In this document: one piece after another, positions 25,473-34,808 of the stretch
How the letters are laid out: the number at the start of each line of letters is the position of its first letter
Numbering within the stretch: position 1 is the first letter of the stretch
Assembly (NCBI RefSeq): GCF_012524165.2
Contig: NZ_JABACJ020000027.1
Location: 1 to 64,000 of the forward strand
Source of the DNA: Faecalicatena faecalis
Lineage (GTDB): Bacteria; Bacillota; Clostridia; Lachnospirales; Lachnospiraceae
Reading direction: 5' to 3'
Length of the DNA: 64,000 bases
The notes under the pieces: model-generated
The model's input: the letters and a program-made list of their open reading frames with translations, nothing else
What the model was told of the DNA's origin: nothing
Databases searched by the model: none
Program-made: the position numbers and the translations under genes

Positions 25473-26969
25473 CTATACCAGCGGCCGCACCGCCTGATAC
25501 AGCTTCCGGTACCGCTCATACACTTCCCTATATTTCTCATGCATCTTCGAATCTGGCTCATAGACCTTCTTCTTCTCCACCATATGCTCTGCCGCATCTT
25601 TAAGATCCCGGAAGCATCCTGCCGCGATCCCGGTCAGCATGGCGCTTCCAACAGTTCCTGCATCCGCTGTATTCAGCGCCGTGATCGGAAGATTCAGCAT
25701 ATCCGCTTTCATCTGCATCCACACCTCTGACCTGGCGCCGCCTCCCGTTGCATGAAGCATGCGAAAACAGGTCCCGGAGTCTTTCAGGTACTCCATGTTC
25801 AGAAGCATCTCATAGACCACGCCTTCCATACATGCACGGTAAATGTCACTGACCGATGTATCGGTCGATAGTCCCACGATTGCGCCCTTTGAGCCTGTAT
25901 CCATATATGGGGTCGCCGCCCCTGCAAAATGTGGAAGCACCAGAAGCCCCGTTGGTTCTTCTATCTGTCCCTCCACCTTTCCTTCCAGCATTTCATTCAC
26001 AGAGATTCCGCGTTCACGCGCCAGCTCCTTCTCTTTCTTTGCCAGCGTGTCCACGCACCACTGGATCAGCGCACCGCCTGTATAGGAAAATGCGTAACAG
26101 ACATATTTCCCAGGAATCACATATGGCACTACCGCATAATTTCCATTGTACATGACCTCTAATTCCGGCAGCCCGTCGTAAACCGGGGTGATGCATTCCA
26201 CGGTTCCTGCACCGTCTACCGCCTGATCCGAATCAAACACCCCTGCGCCGACTGCCGCAGCCACCTGATCGTGGCTGATGGAGACAATCTGTGTATCCGC
26301 TGCAAGTCCTGTCCGGTCTGCTATCTCCTTACGCACCGCGCCTGCCGTAGTCCCGGTAGGCACTGTTTTGGACATCAGCCTGACATCGATCCCTGCCTTT
26401 TCAAAGATCTCATCACTCCATTTTAAAGAAGTAATGTCAAAGGCCATGGTCCTGGCGGCCAGTGAATAGTCGATCTGGGCAGCTCCCGTCAGATGATACA
26501 CGACATAGTCCTCCATCAAAAAGATGTGAGCCGCTTTTTGATACAATTCCGGCTTGTGCCGCTTCATCCACATCACCTTGGAAATACTGTACATCTCGTG
26601 GGGCTTCACCCCGGTGATCGATGCGATATTCATCCCGCCGATCTGTTCCGTAAGCTCGGCACATTCCTGTGCCCCGCGCGGATCTGTATACAGCATGGCA
26701 TGATGGAGGGGTGTGCCGTTCTCATCCGCCAGTACGAAGGTCTCCCCAAAACTGGTCACGCCAATTCCGGCAATGTCAGGGTACTTTCCTGCCATCTCTT
26801 TCATGACCTCCAGAACACCCTTCATGATCATCTCCACATCGATCTCATGCTCACTTTTTGTGCGGCTGGCCGGATAATCCCGGTACGCTTTGCCAAGATA
26901 TTTACCGTCCGAATCAAACACTGTCAACTTGCAGCCTGTCGTTCCGATATCCAATCCTGCTATTTTCAT
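25473..26969 (-). CDS. FGGY family carbohydrate kinase
   Basis: 498 residues from ATG 26969 (GGAGGTGAAG upstream). KIAGLDIGTTGCKLTVFD is the N-terminal phosphate loop of the actin-like fold, SISHDQVAAAVGAG the middle motif, and RMLHATGGGARSEVWMQMKADMLNLPI the C-terminal FGGY signature. It phosphorylates a ketose (xylulose-, fuculose- or rhamnulose-kinase-like). It follows the isomerase gene in the same direction, so it probably phosphorylates that product. Substrate not determinable from sequence. Confidence 0.92.
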   Translation of the reverse strand: MKIAGLDIGTTGCKLTVFDSDGKYLGKAYRDYPASRTKSEHEIDVEMIMKGVLEVMKEMAGKYPDIAGIGVTSFGETFVLADENGTPLHHAMLYTDPRGAQECAELTEQIGGMNIASITGVKPHEMYSISKVMWMKRHKPELYQKAAHIFLMEDYVVYHLTGAAQIDYSLAARTMAFDITSLKWSDEIFEKAGIDVRLMSKTVPTGTTAGAVRKEIADRTGLAADTQIVSISHDQVAAAVGAGVFDSDQAVDGAGTVECITPVYDGLPELEVMYNGNYAVVPYVIPGKYVCYAFSYTGGALIQWCVDTLAKKEKELARERGISVNEMLEGKVEGQIEEPTGLLVLPHFAGAATPYMDTGSKGAIVGLSTDTSVSDIYRACMEGVVYEMLLNMEYLKDSGTCFRMLHATGGGARSEVWMQMKADMLNLPITALNTADAGTVGSAMLTGIAAGCFRDLKDAAEHMVEKKKVYEPDSKMHEKYREVYERYRKLYQAVRPLV

Positions 26970-27088
26970 CTTCTTCACCTCCTTAGTTTCCATCCACACT
27001 CGGTAATCTCACGGATGACAGCCACAACTGATTATGGCGCATTAAAAATCTCATATCTCTTCCCGGTGTGGGCTCGAAACTGCCCAAA

Positions 27089-28489
27089 TCAGTCAATATC
27101 CACCCAGTCGTAATGCAGATACGTGGTAAATGCTTCTTTTAGAATTTCCTTCATATGTCCCATTCCTACGGATGTATGATGCTTGAAGCCGCCCCGCGCC
27201 AGTTTGATTAGTTTATCCTGCAGATCCGGGATCTCAGCAACACCGCCGCATCCAAAGAAGCTCTCCTCGATCGGATCATCCGTAAACTTCGCCTCACTTG
27301 CATATACAATAATCTTTCCGTCCTTTGTCTGGCAATTCGAGAAGGTCATATCAAATGGTCTGATCCGCCCCTCATTGCTTCCCCAGCCACACCCCGGGTC
27401 ACCCTTCGCAAACATCTTATGCTCTGTGACGTTTCCTTTTCCAGCCATCAACGTCTGCGGAACCGGACCACAATGGAACAGGATCACCTTATTCTCATCA
27501 TCTCCATAGTTATTGTTCCAATCCAGGACTGTGGTCGGATTTTCACTTGCCAGGCTCATCGCACGCATGGTCAGTGCAGAGCACATATCGATTTCACAGG
27601 AAGCAGTAATCCCCCGGTCATTCAGTTCACTGAGCAGTACACACGGACAGATACGCAGAACCGTCTCCATCTCATTCCAGCAACGTAAGGTCAGGGCATC
27701 CAATTGATATTCCTCAATATATTCGTCTATCACGACTGCCAGCTTAGCAAGCGTGAGCATGTTGCTCTGCGGAACTTTGGAAAAGTCTGTATAACTTTGC
27801 AGTCTCTCTATCTTAGCCTGCACAGCCTCCTCATCGTCCTCCTTTTGTCCCACCTTATAAAATACTTCGGAAAGATCAAATGATTCCACATTGATTCCGT
27901 ATTTCTGCAGAGCGATCTCATCAAAACGAACCGTCTTAAACGCAGTCGTCCTGGCTCCGATACATCCCACATTAAAGCGTTTCATTCCATTTACTACCCT
28001 GCAGACTGCAGCAAAATCTTTGAGATTTTCCGCAAATGCAGGAGATAACGGATGTACCACATGAGGTTTCATCACGGTAAATGGAACCTGATACTGGGTA
28101 AATACATCTGTAACGGAAAACTTCCCGCAATAAGCATCTCTTCTGTGTGCAAAATCCATTTTTCCAATTTCATCCGGGTATGCCTGCATTAGAATTGGAA
28201 CCCCGGCATCTCTAAGTGCTGTGATGGCACCGTTCTCATCTGCAAAAATCGGCATGGAAAAAATCACCCCATCATATTCTCCGTCGTGCTCTTTCAGCCA
28301 TTTTGCATATAAAAGCCCTTCTTCTCTTGTCTCGACCCCGCCGTATCTGGTCAGTTCTGCATCCATTGCTATGTAATCATAGCCTGCATCTGTCACGGCC
28401 TTGATCATGTCTTCTCTTGCTCCATAAATTAATTCTCCCGGCATAAATCCCCGGTTACAGAAACATAATGCGAACGTCATTTTTTTCAT
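27089..28489 (-). CDS. L-fucose/L-arabinose isomerase-like protein
   Basis: 466 residues from ATG 28489 (AAGGAGGACAAAGAG upstream). It resembles the fucose/arabinose isomerase family: an N-terminal Rossmann-like half (FALCFCNRGFMPGELI, DGVIFSMPIFADENGA), a central segment with LTLRCWNEMETVLRICPC and an EIDMCSALTMRAM stretch, and a C-terminal barrel-like domain with metal-binding-type HCGPVPQTLM. It is expected to interconvert an aldose and a ketose. The FGGY kinase lies downstream. Upstream, divergent, is a PocR-AraC regulator, and its leader carries the box shared with the aldolase gene. Confidence 0.85.
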   Translation of the reverse strand: MKKMTFALCFCNRGFMPGELIYGAREDMIKAVTDAGYDYIAMDAELTRYGGVETREEGLLYAKWLKEHDGEYDGVIFSMPIFADENGAITALRDAGVPILMQAYPDEIGKMDFAHRRDAYCGKFSVTDVFTQYQVPFTVMKPHVVHPLSPAFAENLKDFAAVCRVVNGMKRFNVGCIGARTTAFKTVRFDEIALQKYGINVESFDLSEVFYKVGQKEDDEEAVQAKIERLQSYTDFSKVPQSNMLTLAKLAVVIDEYIEEYQLDALTLRCWNEMETVLRICPCVLLSELNDRGITASCEIDMCSALTMRAMSLASENPTTVLDWNNNYGDDENKVILFHCGPVPQTLMAGKGNVTEHKMFAKGDPGCGWGSNEGRIRPFDMTFSNCQTKDGKIIVYASEAKFTDDPIEESFFGCGGVAEIPDLQDKLIKLARGGFKHHTSVGMGHMKEILKEAFTTYLHYDWVDID

Positions 28490-28578
28490 CTCTTTGTCCT
28501 CCTTATACGATTGTATGTACAATGCGTTATCTTAATTTTTATTGTATCGAAACACCACTGTTTAATATATAGTATTCT

Positions 28579-28603
28579 GTTCTTTTTACTTTGAATTTGT
28601 TCG
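28579..28603 (-). promoter_or_regulatory. shared regulator box upstream of isomerase gene
   Basis: On the plus strand the element is GTTC-N5-ACTTTGAATTTGTTCG (28579-28603). The same element, with the same spacing, lies upstream of the aldolase gene at 30565-30589. Both point the same way relative to the gene they precede. It is likely bound by the AraC-type regulator encoded at 28660. Confidence 0.65.
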
Positions 28604-28659
28604 CTGTTATGTTATGCTGAACAAAGAACCATACAATAAATGTAAAAAGGAGGACAGCT

Positions 28660-29511
28660 ATGATTTCAACCTTTAACCTGACCAAACTGAATTCCCTTTT
28701 AAAGGATTTTTTTACAATCACACAGATACGTATCACCGTATTTGATGAGACCTTCCGTGAGCTCGCCTCCTTCCCCGAACAGATTGCCCCCATCTGCCAG
28801 CTTTTAAGGACAGATGAGAAGGCTGATATGGAATGCCGCCGCTGTGATGCAATTGCCTGTGAGACTGCAGCAAGACAGCGTACCTCTTATACCTACCGCT
28901 GCCATGCTGGTCTGACAGAGAGCATTGCCCCTCTCTACATGGGGAATCTTATCATCGGTTATCTGTTGTTCGGGCATGTCTTTTCCTATTCCTCCCACGA
29001 GGAAGGCTGGACAATCATAAGCGATCTGTGCCGATCCTATCAGGTAGATCAGGAACAGTTAAAGCAGGCCTGCTGGGAGCGCCCTCTTATTTCCGAAAAT
29101 TATATAGATTCAGCCTCACATATCCTACAGGCCGTCGCTTCCTATCTCTGTCTGGAGCGGATGGCAATCCTCGGCCAGAAGGAGCTGCCCGTACTGATCG
29201 ATGAATATATTATGGAACATTACACCGAAGACATCGATGTGAGAACGATCTGCGAACATTTTAAGATTGGGAAGACTTCCCTTTATGAGATTGCAGATCA
29301 GAATTATGGAACTGGAATTGCAGCCCACATACGTAGTCTGCGTATTGAAAAAGCAAAATCACTGTTGACCGCTCATCCCGAGATGAACATCAGTGAGATT
29401 GCCTCCGCATGTGGATTTAACGATTATAATTACTTTATTACGATTTTCAAACGTATGACACAAATGTCCCCTAAACAATACAGACAGACCAGCCGGAAGG
29501 ATTTCCTATAG
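28660..29511 (+). CDS. PocR-domain AraC family transcriptional regulator
   Basis: 283 residues. The N-terminal PocR sensory domain runs from LLKDFFTITQIRITVFD to SIAPLYMGNLIIGYLLFGHVF and includes the cysteine-rich segment ADMECRRCDAIAC typical of this ligand-binding fold. The C-terminal part has two AraC helix-turn-helix motifs (DVRTICEHFKIGKTSLYEIA and ISEIASACGFNDYNYFITIFKRM). It is divergent from the isomerase-kinase-epimerase genes, with 170 bp between them. It probably activates these and the aldolase on sensing the sugar. Confidence 0.92.
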   Translation: MISTFNLTKLNSLLKDFFTITQIRITVFDETFRELASFPEQIAPICQLLRTDEKADMECRRCDAIACETAARQRTSYTYRCHAGLTESIAPLYMGNLIIGYLLFGHVFSYSSHEEGWTIISDLCRSYQVDQEQLKQACWERPLISENYIDSASHILQAVASYLCLERMAILGQKELPVLIDEYIMEHYTEDIDVRTICEHFKIGKTSLYEIADQNYGTGIAAHIRSLRIEKAKSLLTAHPEMNISEIASACGFNDYNYFITIFKRMTQMSPKQYRQTSRKDFL

Positions 29512-29527
29512 CTGGCCTGTCTGTATT
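29477..29527. terminator. terminator overlapping the AraC stop
   Basis: A 17-bp stem with one mismatch (29477-29493 with 29511-29527). The left arm lies inside the last codons of the regulator and the right arm after its stop. It separates the convergent regulator and aldolase genes. Confidence 0.75.
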
Positions 29528-29563
29528 TTCTATTGGCTGTTAGTAACCTTATAAGTCACTTTT

Positions 29564-30484
29564 TTATTTCATTGAAAAGATTTCCATTGCTTTTTTACAA
29601 TTATCTTTCATCGCCTGTGTTCCCCACTGTACAATATCGTGGTACATAATCGGGGCATCTTGTCCACTCTCTACGAGAGAATAGCAGTATTTGTATTTCT
29701 TCCCGTTCTTCTCGACCGGAATACATCCCATACGGAACTGATTCGCAACAGTCTCACCGCCCGCCATAGCCATATAGGTATAATAATTCACCTTACGGAC
29801 GCCCTTTTTAATCGCTGTCTGAAAATCTTCACGGCTCACGCCGGAACCTCCATGCATAACAATCGGAATATGTGCCTTCTTCCTGACATTCTCCACTACA
29901 CTGAAATCCAGCTTCGGCTCGCTTAAATATACCCCATGGGTTGTCCCAAAAGAACAGGCCAGAGCATCGATTCCTGTCATCTCTACAAACTTCTTCGCCT
30001 GGTCCGGGTCCGTATAGATCTTCTCTGGGTCCTCTCCTGTGCCAGCAGATCCATCTCCCATCTCTCGTCTTCCCATGCATCCGATCTCAGCCTCCACCGT
30101 TGCCCCGGTCCTCTTCGCCAAAGAAACGACCAACTGTGTATTGGCTGCATTTTCATCAAACGGAAGAGTAGAACCATCATACATCACAGAAGTAAATCCC
30201 ATCTCCATCGCACGGTACACATATTCTACAGTCTCACCATGATCCATATGTACGGCCACCGGTACCTTCGCACGTCTCGCAAGCTCCAGCATAATCGGTC
30301 CGATCGTGTCCAGCGGCATGATAGACTCGTGCGCCTGCGCATGCTGAATGATCACCGGCACCTCCAACTCCTCTGCCGCACCTATGACTGCCATAATAGA
30401 CTCCAGGTTCGGAGTATTAAAAGAACCTGCTGCACATCCTTTTGCTTCACATAAATTCAAAATATCCTTCAAAGTCACTAACAT
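29564..30484 (-). CDS. Class II fructose/tagatose-bisphosphate-type aldolase
   Basis: 306 residues, full length. Zinc ligands are in HMDHGE (His79, Asp81, His82) and in the later EIGCMGRREMGDG region, THGVY and IVMHGGSGVSREDFQTAI. It cleaves a phosphorylated ketose to dihydroxyacetone phosphate plus an aldehyde. The promoter region carries the same box as the isomerase operon, so it is probably the last step of that pathway rather than the glycolytic aldolase. The C-terminus is extended slightly (EIFSMK). Confidence 0.92.
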   Translation of the reverse strand: MLVTLKDILNLCEAKGCAAGSFNTPNLESIMAVIGAAEELEVPVIIQHAQAHESIMPLDTIGPIMLELARRAKVPVAVHMDHGETVEYVYRAMEMGFTSVMYDGSTLPFDENAANTQLVVSLAKRTGATVEAEIGCMGRREMGDGSAGTGEDPEKIYTDPDQAKKFVEMTGIDALACSFGTTHGVYLSEPKLDFSVVENVRKKAHIPIVMHGGSGVSREDFQTAIKKGVRKVNYYTYMAMAGGETVANQFRMGCIPVEKNGKKYKYCYSLVESGQDAPIMYHDIVQWGTQAMKDNCKKAMEIFSMK

Positions 30485-30564
30485 TATCGATTCCTCCCTG
30501 CCATCCTTCTACCTTATCTGAATCCATCATATACCTTTTCCAGGAAAAGATGATAGAGAAAAAC

Positions 30565-30589
30565 GTTCAAATAACTTTGAATTTGTTCG
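30565..30589 (-). promoter_or_regulatory. shared regulator box upstream of aldolase gene
   Basis: Same element as at 28579-28603: GTTC-N5-ACTTTGAATTTGTTCG read on the plus strand. It lies about 80-105 bp upstream of the aldolase ATG. Confidence 0.65.
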
Positions 30590-30622
30590 GTCTCACTTTG
30601 ATATGCTCTATTAGCTCCCGAT

Positions 30623-31417
30623 TTAACCCTTAGAAAAACGGTTCAAAAGGTTCGGAATCATCGCTTTTGCAATCACGGTATTCATGCCCTGTGGATTTAC
30701 TACGACTCCCTCTACGCTCTGCCCCAGGACCTTCTCGATATTCACGAACTCAATGATATTCGCCTGAAACTTACCTTCCTTGTTGAACTTTTGGAACTCA
30801 TTATAATCTGTAAAGATAGGCTGAAACATCTTATCTTCCTTATTCTTCACACATGGGATCTTTATATTAGAGCCATCTTTCAGAATCTTCTCCCCAATCA
30901 CCTCAATTGGCATAAAGAACCTTGAGCGGATCAGATTGACCACCATCTCCTCCTCTAGCTCCGGCAGCTTCGGCTTCTCATTATTCGGCATTGCCCTAAG
31001 CAGCTCCTGCATAAAATACAGCCCTGTCAACTGCATCTGCGGATTCATCAGAGGCTGCTTTTCCTTCGGCAGATTCGAATAATCCGGCGCTTTCACAAGC
31101 CGTTCCAACAGAATCTTCGTGGTCTGTTCTTCCTCCACAAAGACTATCTCATTCACTCCCAGCAGATACAGACTGCTGTAGAAGCCAAGGAGCTGCTTAT
31201 TCTCCAGACGCACTACCATCAGAATGTCCTTCATCTCGTCTCTTCGTTTTTCGCCGAATTCCTTTGCTTTCTCCTCCGTCGTAAAGACCCAGATCTGGTC
31301 ATTAAAAGACTCCTCATCACATGTAATGAACGGCATCCTGGTCCCCTGGCTGAAAGCGACGTATGTCTGTTCAAGCCTCTGCAGCTTCTTCACTTGAATT
31401 TGAAAATTATTTTCCAT
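30623..31417 (-). CDS. SseB-domain-like protein
   Basis: 264 residues, soluble, with no signal peptide or membrane helix. The middle resembles SseB N-terminal domain proteins: a MPFITCDEESFNDQIWVFTTEEKAKEFG strand-turn pattern near the start, and a repeat-like second half, RSRFFMPIEVIGEKI with PIFTDYNEFQKFNKEGKFQANIIEF. SseB domains occur in secretion-related and uncharacterised proteins. No function is assigned. Monocistronic. Confidence 0.65.
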   Translation of the reverse strand: MENNFQIQVKKLQRLEQTYVAFSQGTRMPFITCDEESFNDQIWVFTTEEKAKEFGEKRRDEMKDILMVVRLENKQLLGFYSSLYLLGVNEIVFVEEEQTTKILLERLVKAPDYSNLPKEKQPLMNPQMQLTGLYFMQELLRAMPNNEKPKLPELEEEMVVNLIRSRFFMPIEVIGEKILKDGSNIKIPCVKNKEDKMFQPIFTDYNEFQKFNKEGKFQANIIEFVNIEKVLGQSVEGVVVNPQGMNTVIAKAMIPNLLNRFSKG

Positions 31418-31567
31418 GATAAACCTCGATTCATTTGTTTTCCTTAAATTATACTATAGGACGCTCCTGGAATCAAATCAAAATCGCTCCCGGCAGCAAC
31501 CAATTACAGACCATATCCTGGCTGTCTGCCCCTCTTTTATGTCCTGTAACACTGCTTTTCTGTAAGG

Positions 31568-33487
31568 TCATCTAAAGGGCCGTGACCCGAAAGAACCCTT
31601 ATCTTCCCTTTTCACACAATAAAGGATCTGGTCCGCCTCATAAAGAAGCTGTTCTACCTCTGCATTGCGGTCACTTGTGCAGACATACCCTCCTGAGGCG
31701 CTGATCTGGCAAGACTCCCTTTCTGTAAGCCGGACGGTCCTTTTGTTGAGCTTTTCCCAGAATGCCTTTAGTTGTTCCTGTATCTCCTTCTCTGCTCGAT
31801 ATCCAAATGCCCAAATACAGAACTCATCCCCAGAACGCCTGGCGATGACACAGTGGTCCTTTGGAAGCTCATTCATACATTTTGCGAATTCCTGGAGATA
31901 TCTGTCGCCTACATCATGCCCATAGGTATCATTGATTGATTTAAACTCATCTAAATCAATCATCACACAGGCACATACCTCATCCACCTTCATATTCTTT
32001 AGGATCTCTGCTGCTAATTCCTTAAAGTAGACATATCTCGCCAGCCCCGTCAACTGGTCATGATTATTCTCATACCGCATCCTGCGTTTGTCCATAACCT
32101 CCCTGGAGGCATCTGTAACTGCTCCATAATATCCAGAAAGCTCTACTGCAAAATGCAGTCGTACATATTGATCAGGGGCCACACAGTAAACATCACTTTC
32201 CTCTTCCTCTGGTTCCTCCATGATCTCCTTGATCTTCTGCATGAATGCCCCCGGATCATAGGACAGCCTTTCAAATTCTTCACTGGAAATTCCAAGCATA
32301 TCCTTTAGCTTCGTAGTAGTAAATACATGATTCATCCCATTTTGATATTCAAATGCTGCTAGCGGGATTTCGGAGATATCTATAATATTGGAAATACGCG
32401 CTGAAGAACTTACAATACTTTTCACCATACTGTTGATTCCATGGCTTAATGCCTCAAATTCAGGATTTCCTCCCACATTTACCGTTGTATCAAAATCCCC
32501 CTTCGTAATTTCCAGCAGTTCATCGCGGATTTCATGAATCCCATTTACCACCTTCTGCTTCACAAGATAGTTCAATGTGAGTACCACAATCATCTCAACA
32601 ATTGCAAGATAAAGCAGCGTGTGCAGCATATTCTTCCAAAAAGTCTCATACAGATTTGTCCTTGTAATAAATGCACCGATTATGACATCCTGATAGGACT
32701 TAGTCACAATATAATAGTCCCTTCCATCTTTCAGTTGAATGTAACCTCCATTTTGGAACTTTTCAGGATGGGCACGCAGTTTGTCTGTAGATACATTCAC
32801 GTCTTCATTCATACCAGAATAGGCCGTAATCTTTCCAGCCTCCATATCGACCGCAAAAAATCCTTCTCCAATATCCGTCGGGAATCTGGAAAAAATATAT
32901 TCATATGTATTGCGCTCCTGGGCCTCCATCTGTCTGACAGGCTCCAGACCAACCTGGACCAGTCCCTTGACGCCCTTCCTTGCGACGCCCACATATTTCA
33001 TCATCTTCTTTTCCGCTGTGTTGGGCTGTGCCTCCTGTATGATATAAGCATCCTCATCGTCCCCCTCCAAGATGGGCAAAAATCCCCTCATCTGCTCTCC
33101 GTAATGGAAATCCAGCCCGATATACTTGGGTACAGAAGAATAACGAATAATTCCATCCTCCTCTGTCACATGAAGTTCGTCCACATCCAACAGCTTAGCC
33201 AGATTATTCAGTTCTTCCACGCTGCCCAAAATATCAGGATTCTTTTCCACTACATATGCCGCAGCTCTGGCCCTGGTAAGATAATCCTCGTCAAGATTCG
33301 TCTTAATTGCAGCCAGCTCCTCCTGATTATTCTTGATGGTATGGATTACCTGATCGATCTTTGTGCAAAAGGTCGTGAACTGCTGCTGTTCCACCGATTG
33401 AGCAGAGAAATAGCAATTCACGGCAAGGATGGAAAATATAGCAAAGGTCATAATGATCATCGTATATTTTTTGAATATCCTCTGCAT
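31568..33487 (-). CDS. Membrane diguanylate cyclase with extracellular sensor
   Basis: 639 residues. A membrane helix (about 10-30), a large extracellular Cache-like sensor (about 31-285), a second helix (about 287-307), a HAMP-like segment (KVVNGIHEIRDELLEITKGDFD) and a C-terminal GGDEF domain starting NNHDQLTGLARYVYF. The catalytic motif is RRSGDEF (residues 552-556 SGDEF), where Ser replaces the first Gly. This variant is tolerated in some active cyclases. No RxxD inhibitory site is seen five residues upstream. It makes cyclic-di-GMP from GTP at the membrane in response to an outside signal. Confidence 0.92.
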   Translation of the reverse strand: MQRIFKKYTMIIMTFAIFSILAVNCYFSAQSVEQQQFTTFCTKIDQVIHTIKNNQEELAAIKTNLDEDYLTRARAAAYVVEKNPDILGSVEELNNLAKLLDVDELHVTEEDGIIRYSSVPKYIGLDFHYGEQMRGFLPILEGDDEDAYIIQEAQPNTAEKKMMKYVGVARKGVKGLVQVGLEPVRQMEAQERNTYEYIFSRFPTDIGEGFFAVDMEAGKITAYSGMNEDVNVSTDKLRAHPEKFQNGGYIQLKDGRDYYIVTKSYQDVIIGAFITRTNLYETFWKNMLHTLLYLAIVEMIVVLTLNYLVKQKVVNGIHEIRDELLEITKGDFDTTVNVGGNPEFEALSHGINSMVKSIVSSSARISNIIDISEIPLAAFEYQNGMNHVFTTTKLKDMLGISSEEFERLSYDPGAFMQKIKEIMEEPEEEESDVYCVAPDQYVRLHFAVELSGYYGAVTDASREVMDKRRMRYENNHDQLTGLARYVYFKELAAEILKNMKVDEVCACVMIDLDEFKSINDTYGHDVGDRYLQEFAKCMNELPKDHCVIARRSGDEFCIWAFGYRAEKEIQEQLKAFWEKLNKRTVRLTERESCQISASGGYVCTSDRNAEVEQLLYEADQILYCVKREDKGSFGSRPFR

Positions 33488-33548
33488 AAGTATCCTCCTT
33501 AAGCTAATATAGACATGATACAGACTGCATCGTTACGCTCGCTTCTGC

Positions 33549-34577
33549 TTACACCGTAATATTCCCTGCGAGAATCTGCTTATAATCTTCGTAATTCTTC
33601 CTTAATAGTTCCGGCGTATTCAGCTCATAAGGACACTTCTTCATGCACTGGCCGCAATCCAGACATTCTTCGATCTTCTTCATATTCTCCTGCCACTCTT
33701 CATTTAACCATCCTGCGGACGGCGCTCTTCTTACCATCAGTGACATCCTCGCACAGTTATTGATCTGGATTCCCGCCGGACATGGCATACAGTAACCGCA
33801 TCCACGGCAGAACTCTCCGTTGAGCTCCTTTTTCTCCTTCTCAATATAGGCCAGTACCTCCGCATCCAGAGCGGGGGCATCGTTCATGTAGGAAAGCCAC
33901 TCTTCCAGTTCCTCCATCCTCTGCACACCCCAGATCGGCACCACATTATCGAACTGTGACATATAGGCGCAGGCCGCTTTGGAATCATTGATGAGTCCCC
34001 CAGCAAGCCCCTTCATTGCAATGAATCCCATATTCTTTTCCCTGCACAGCTCGACCAATTTTAGTTCCTTCTCAGAAGACAGGTAACTAAGGGGATACTG
34101 CAGAGTCTCATACAGACCGGATCGAACGCACTCCTCTGCCACGTTCAGCTTATGTGCTGTCGCACCGATATGGCGGATCTTCCCCTGCTCCTTCGCCTCG
34201 AGCATGCACTCATACATCCCTGTTCCATCCCCCGGACGGTAACAGACATCCACACAATGGAACTGATAGATATCGATATAATCCGTCTTAAGCAGCTTTA
34301 AGGAAGTCTCAAGCTGACTCTTAAATTCCTGTGGAGTCCGTGCCATCGTCTTGGTGGCTATGTATAGATCCTTGCGGATTCCTTCAAAGGCCTGCCCTAA
34401 CTTTTCCTCGCTGTCACTGTAAGCCCGCGCGGTATCAAAAAAAGTCATACCTCCCTCATAAGCCCTTCTCAAAATCTCGACTGCCTGATCCATGCTGACC
34501 CTCTGAATCGGAAGTGCTCCGAATCCATTCTGTGGTACTGTAATCCCTGTTGTTCCCAATGTAACCTTTTTCATCAT
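33549..34577 (-). CDS. Aldo/keto reductase with 4Fe-4S ferredoxin domain
   Basis: About 342 residues; ATG 34577 or 34574 both follow TAGGAG. The TIM-barrel AKR domain has MTFFDTARAYSDSEEKLGQAF (catalytic Asp and Tyr), YIDIYQFHCVD (His) and the C-terminal NADPH-site region. A C-terminal iron-sulphur extension carries CRGCGYCMPCPAGIQINNC and CLDCGQCMKKCPYEL, enough for two 4Fe-4S clusters. This fused type is common in anaerobes and may couple NAD(P)H and ferredoxin. The substrate is unknown. Monocistronic. Confidence 0.92.
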   Translation of the reverse strand: MMKKVTLGTTGITVPQNGFGALPIQRVSMDQAVEILRRAYEGGMTFFDTARAYSDSEEKLGQAFEGIRKDLYIATKTMARTPQEFKSQLETSLKLLKTDYIDIYQFHCVDVCYRPGDGTGMYECMLEAKEQGKIRHIGATAHKLNVAEECVRSGLYETLQYPLSYLSSEKELKLVELCREKNMGFIAMKGLAGGLINDSKAACAYMSQFDNVVPIWGVQRMEELEEWLSYMNDAPALDAEVLAYIEKEKKELNGEFCRGCGYCMPCPAGIQINNCARMSLMVRRAPSAGWLNEEWQENMKKIEECLDCGQCMKKCPYELNTPELLRKNYEDYKQILAGNITV

Positions 34578-34741
34578 CTTCACTCCTAATTGATTGAATC
34601 TCTTTTATCCTGTTTTCTCCTGCCAGTTTTGGCAATTGATTTTCTTTCACCATTTCCTCTATTATACACATTTTCTAAGTAAAACAAAAGGAAAAGCATT
34701 CTCGTTCCTATCCCATTTTCTTCGCAATTTTCGCCCTCTCC

Positions 34742-34770
34742 TTGTCAATACGCCGGAAATATCGTAAAAT
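34742..34770 (+). promoter_or_regulatory. promoter of CDF-trmO pair
   Basis: TTGTCA (34742-34747), a 17-bp spacer and TAAAAT (34765-34770), 38 bp before the cation transporter ATG, which has TTAGGAGG. The rest of 34578-34741 shows nothing else. Confidence 0.65.
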
Positions 34771-34808
34771 AGATTATCAGAACAAGCCAAATTTAGGAGG
34801 TCTATTTT

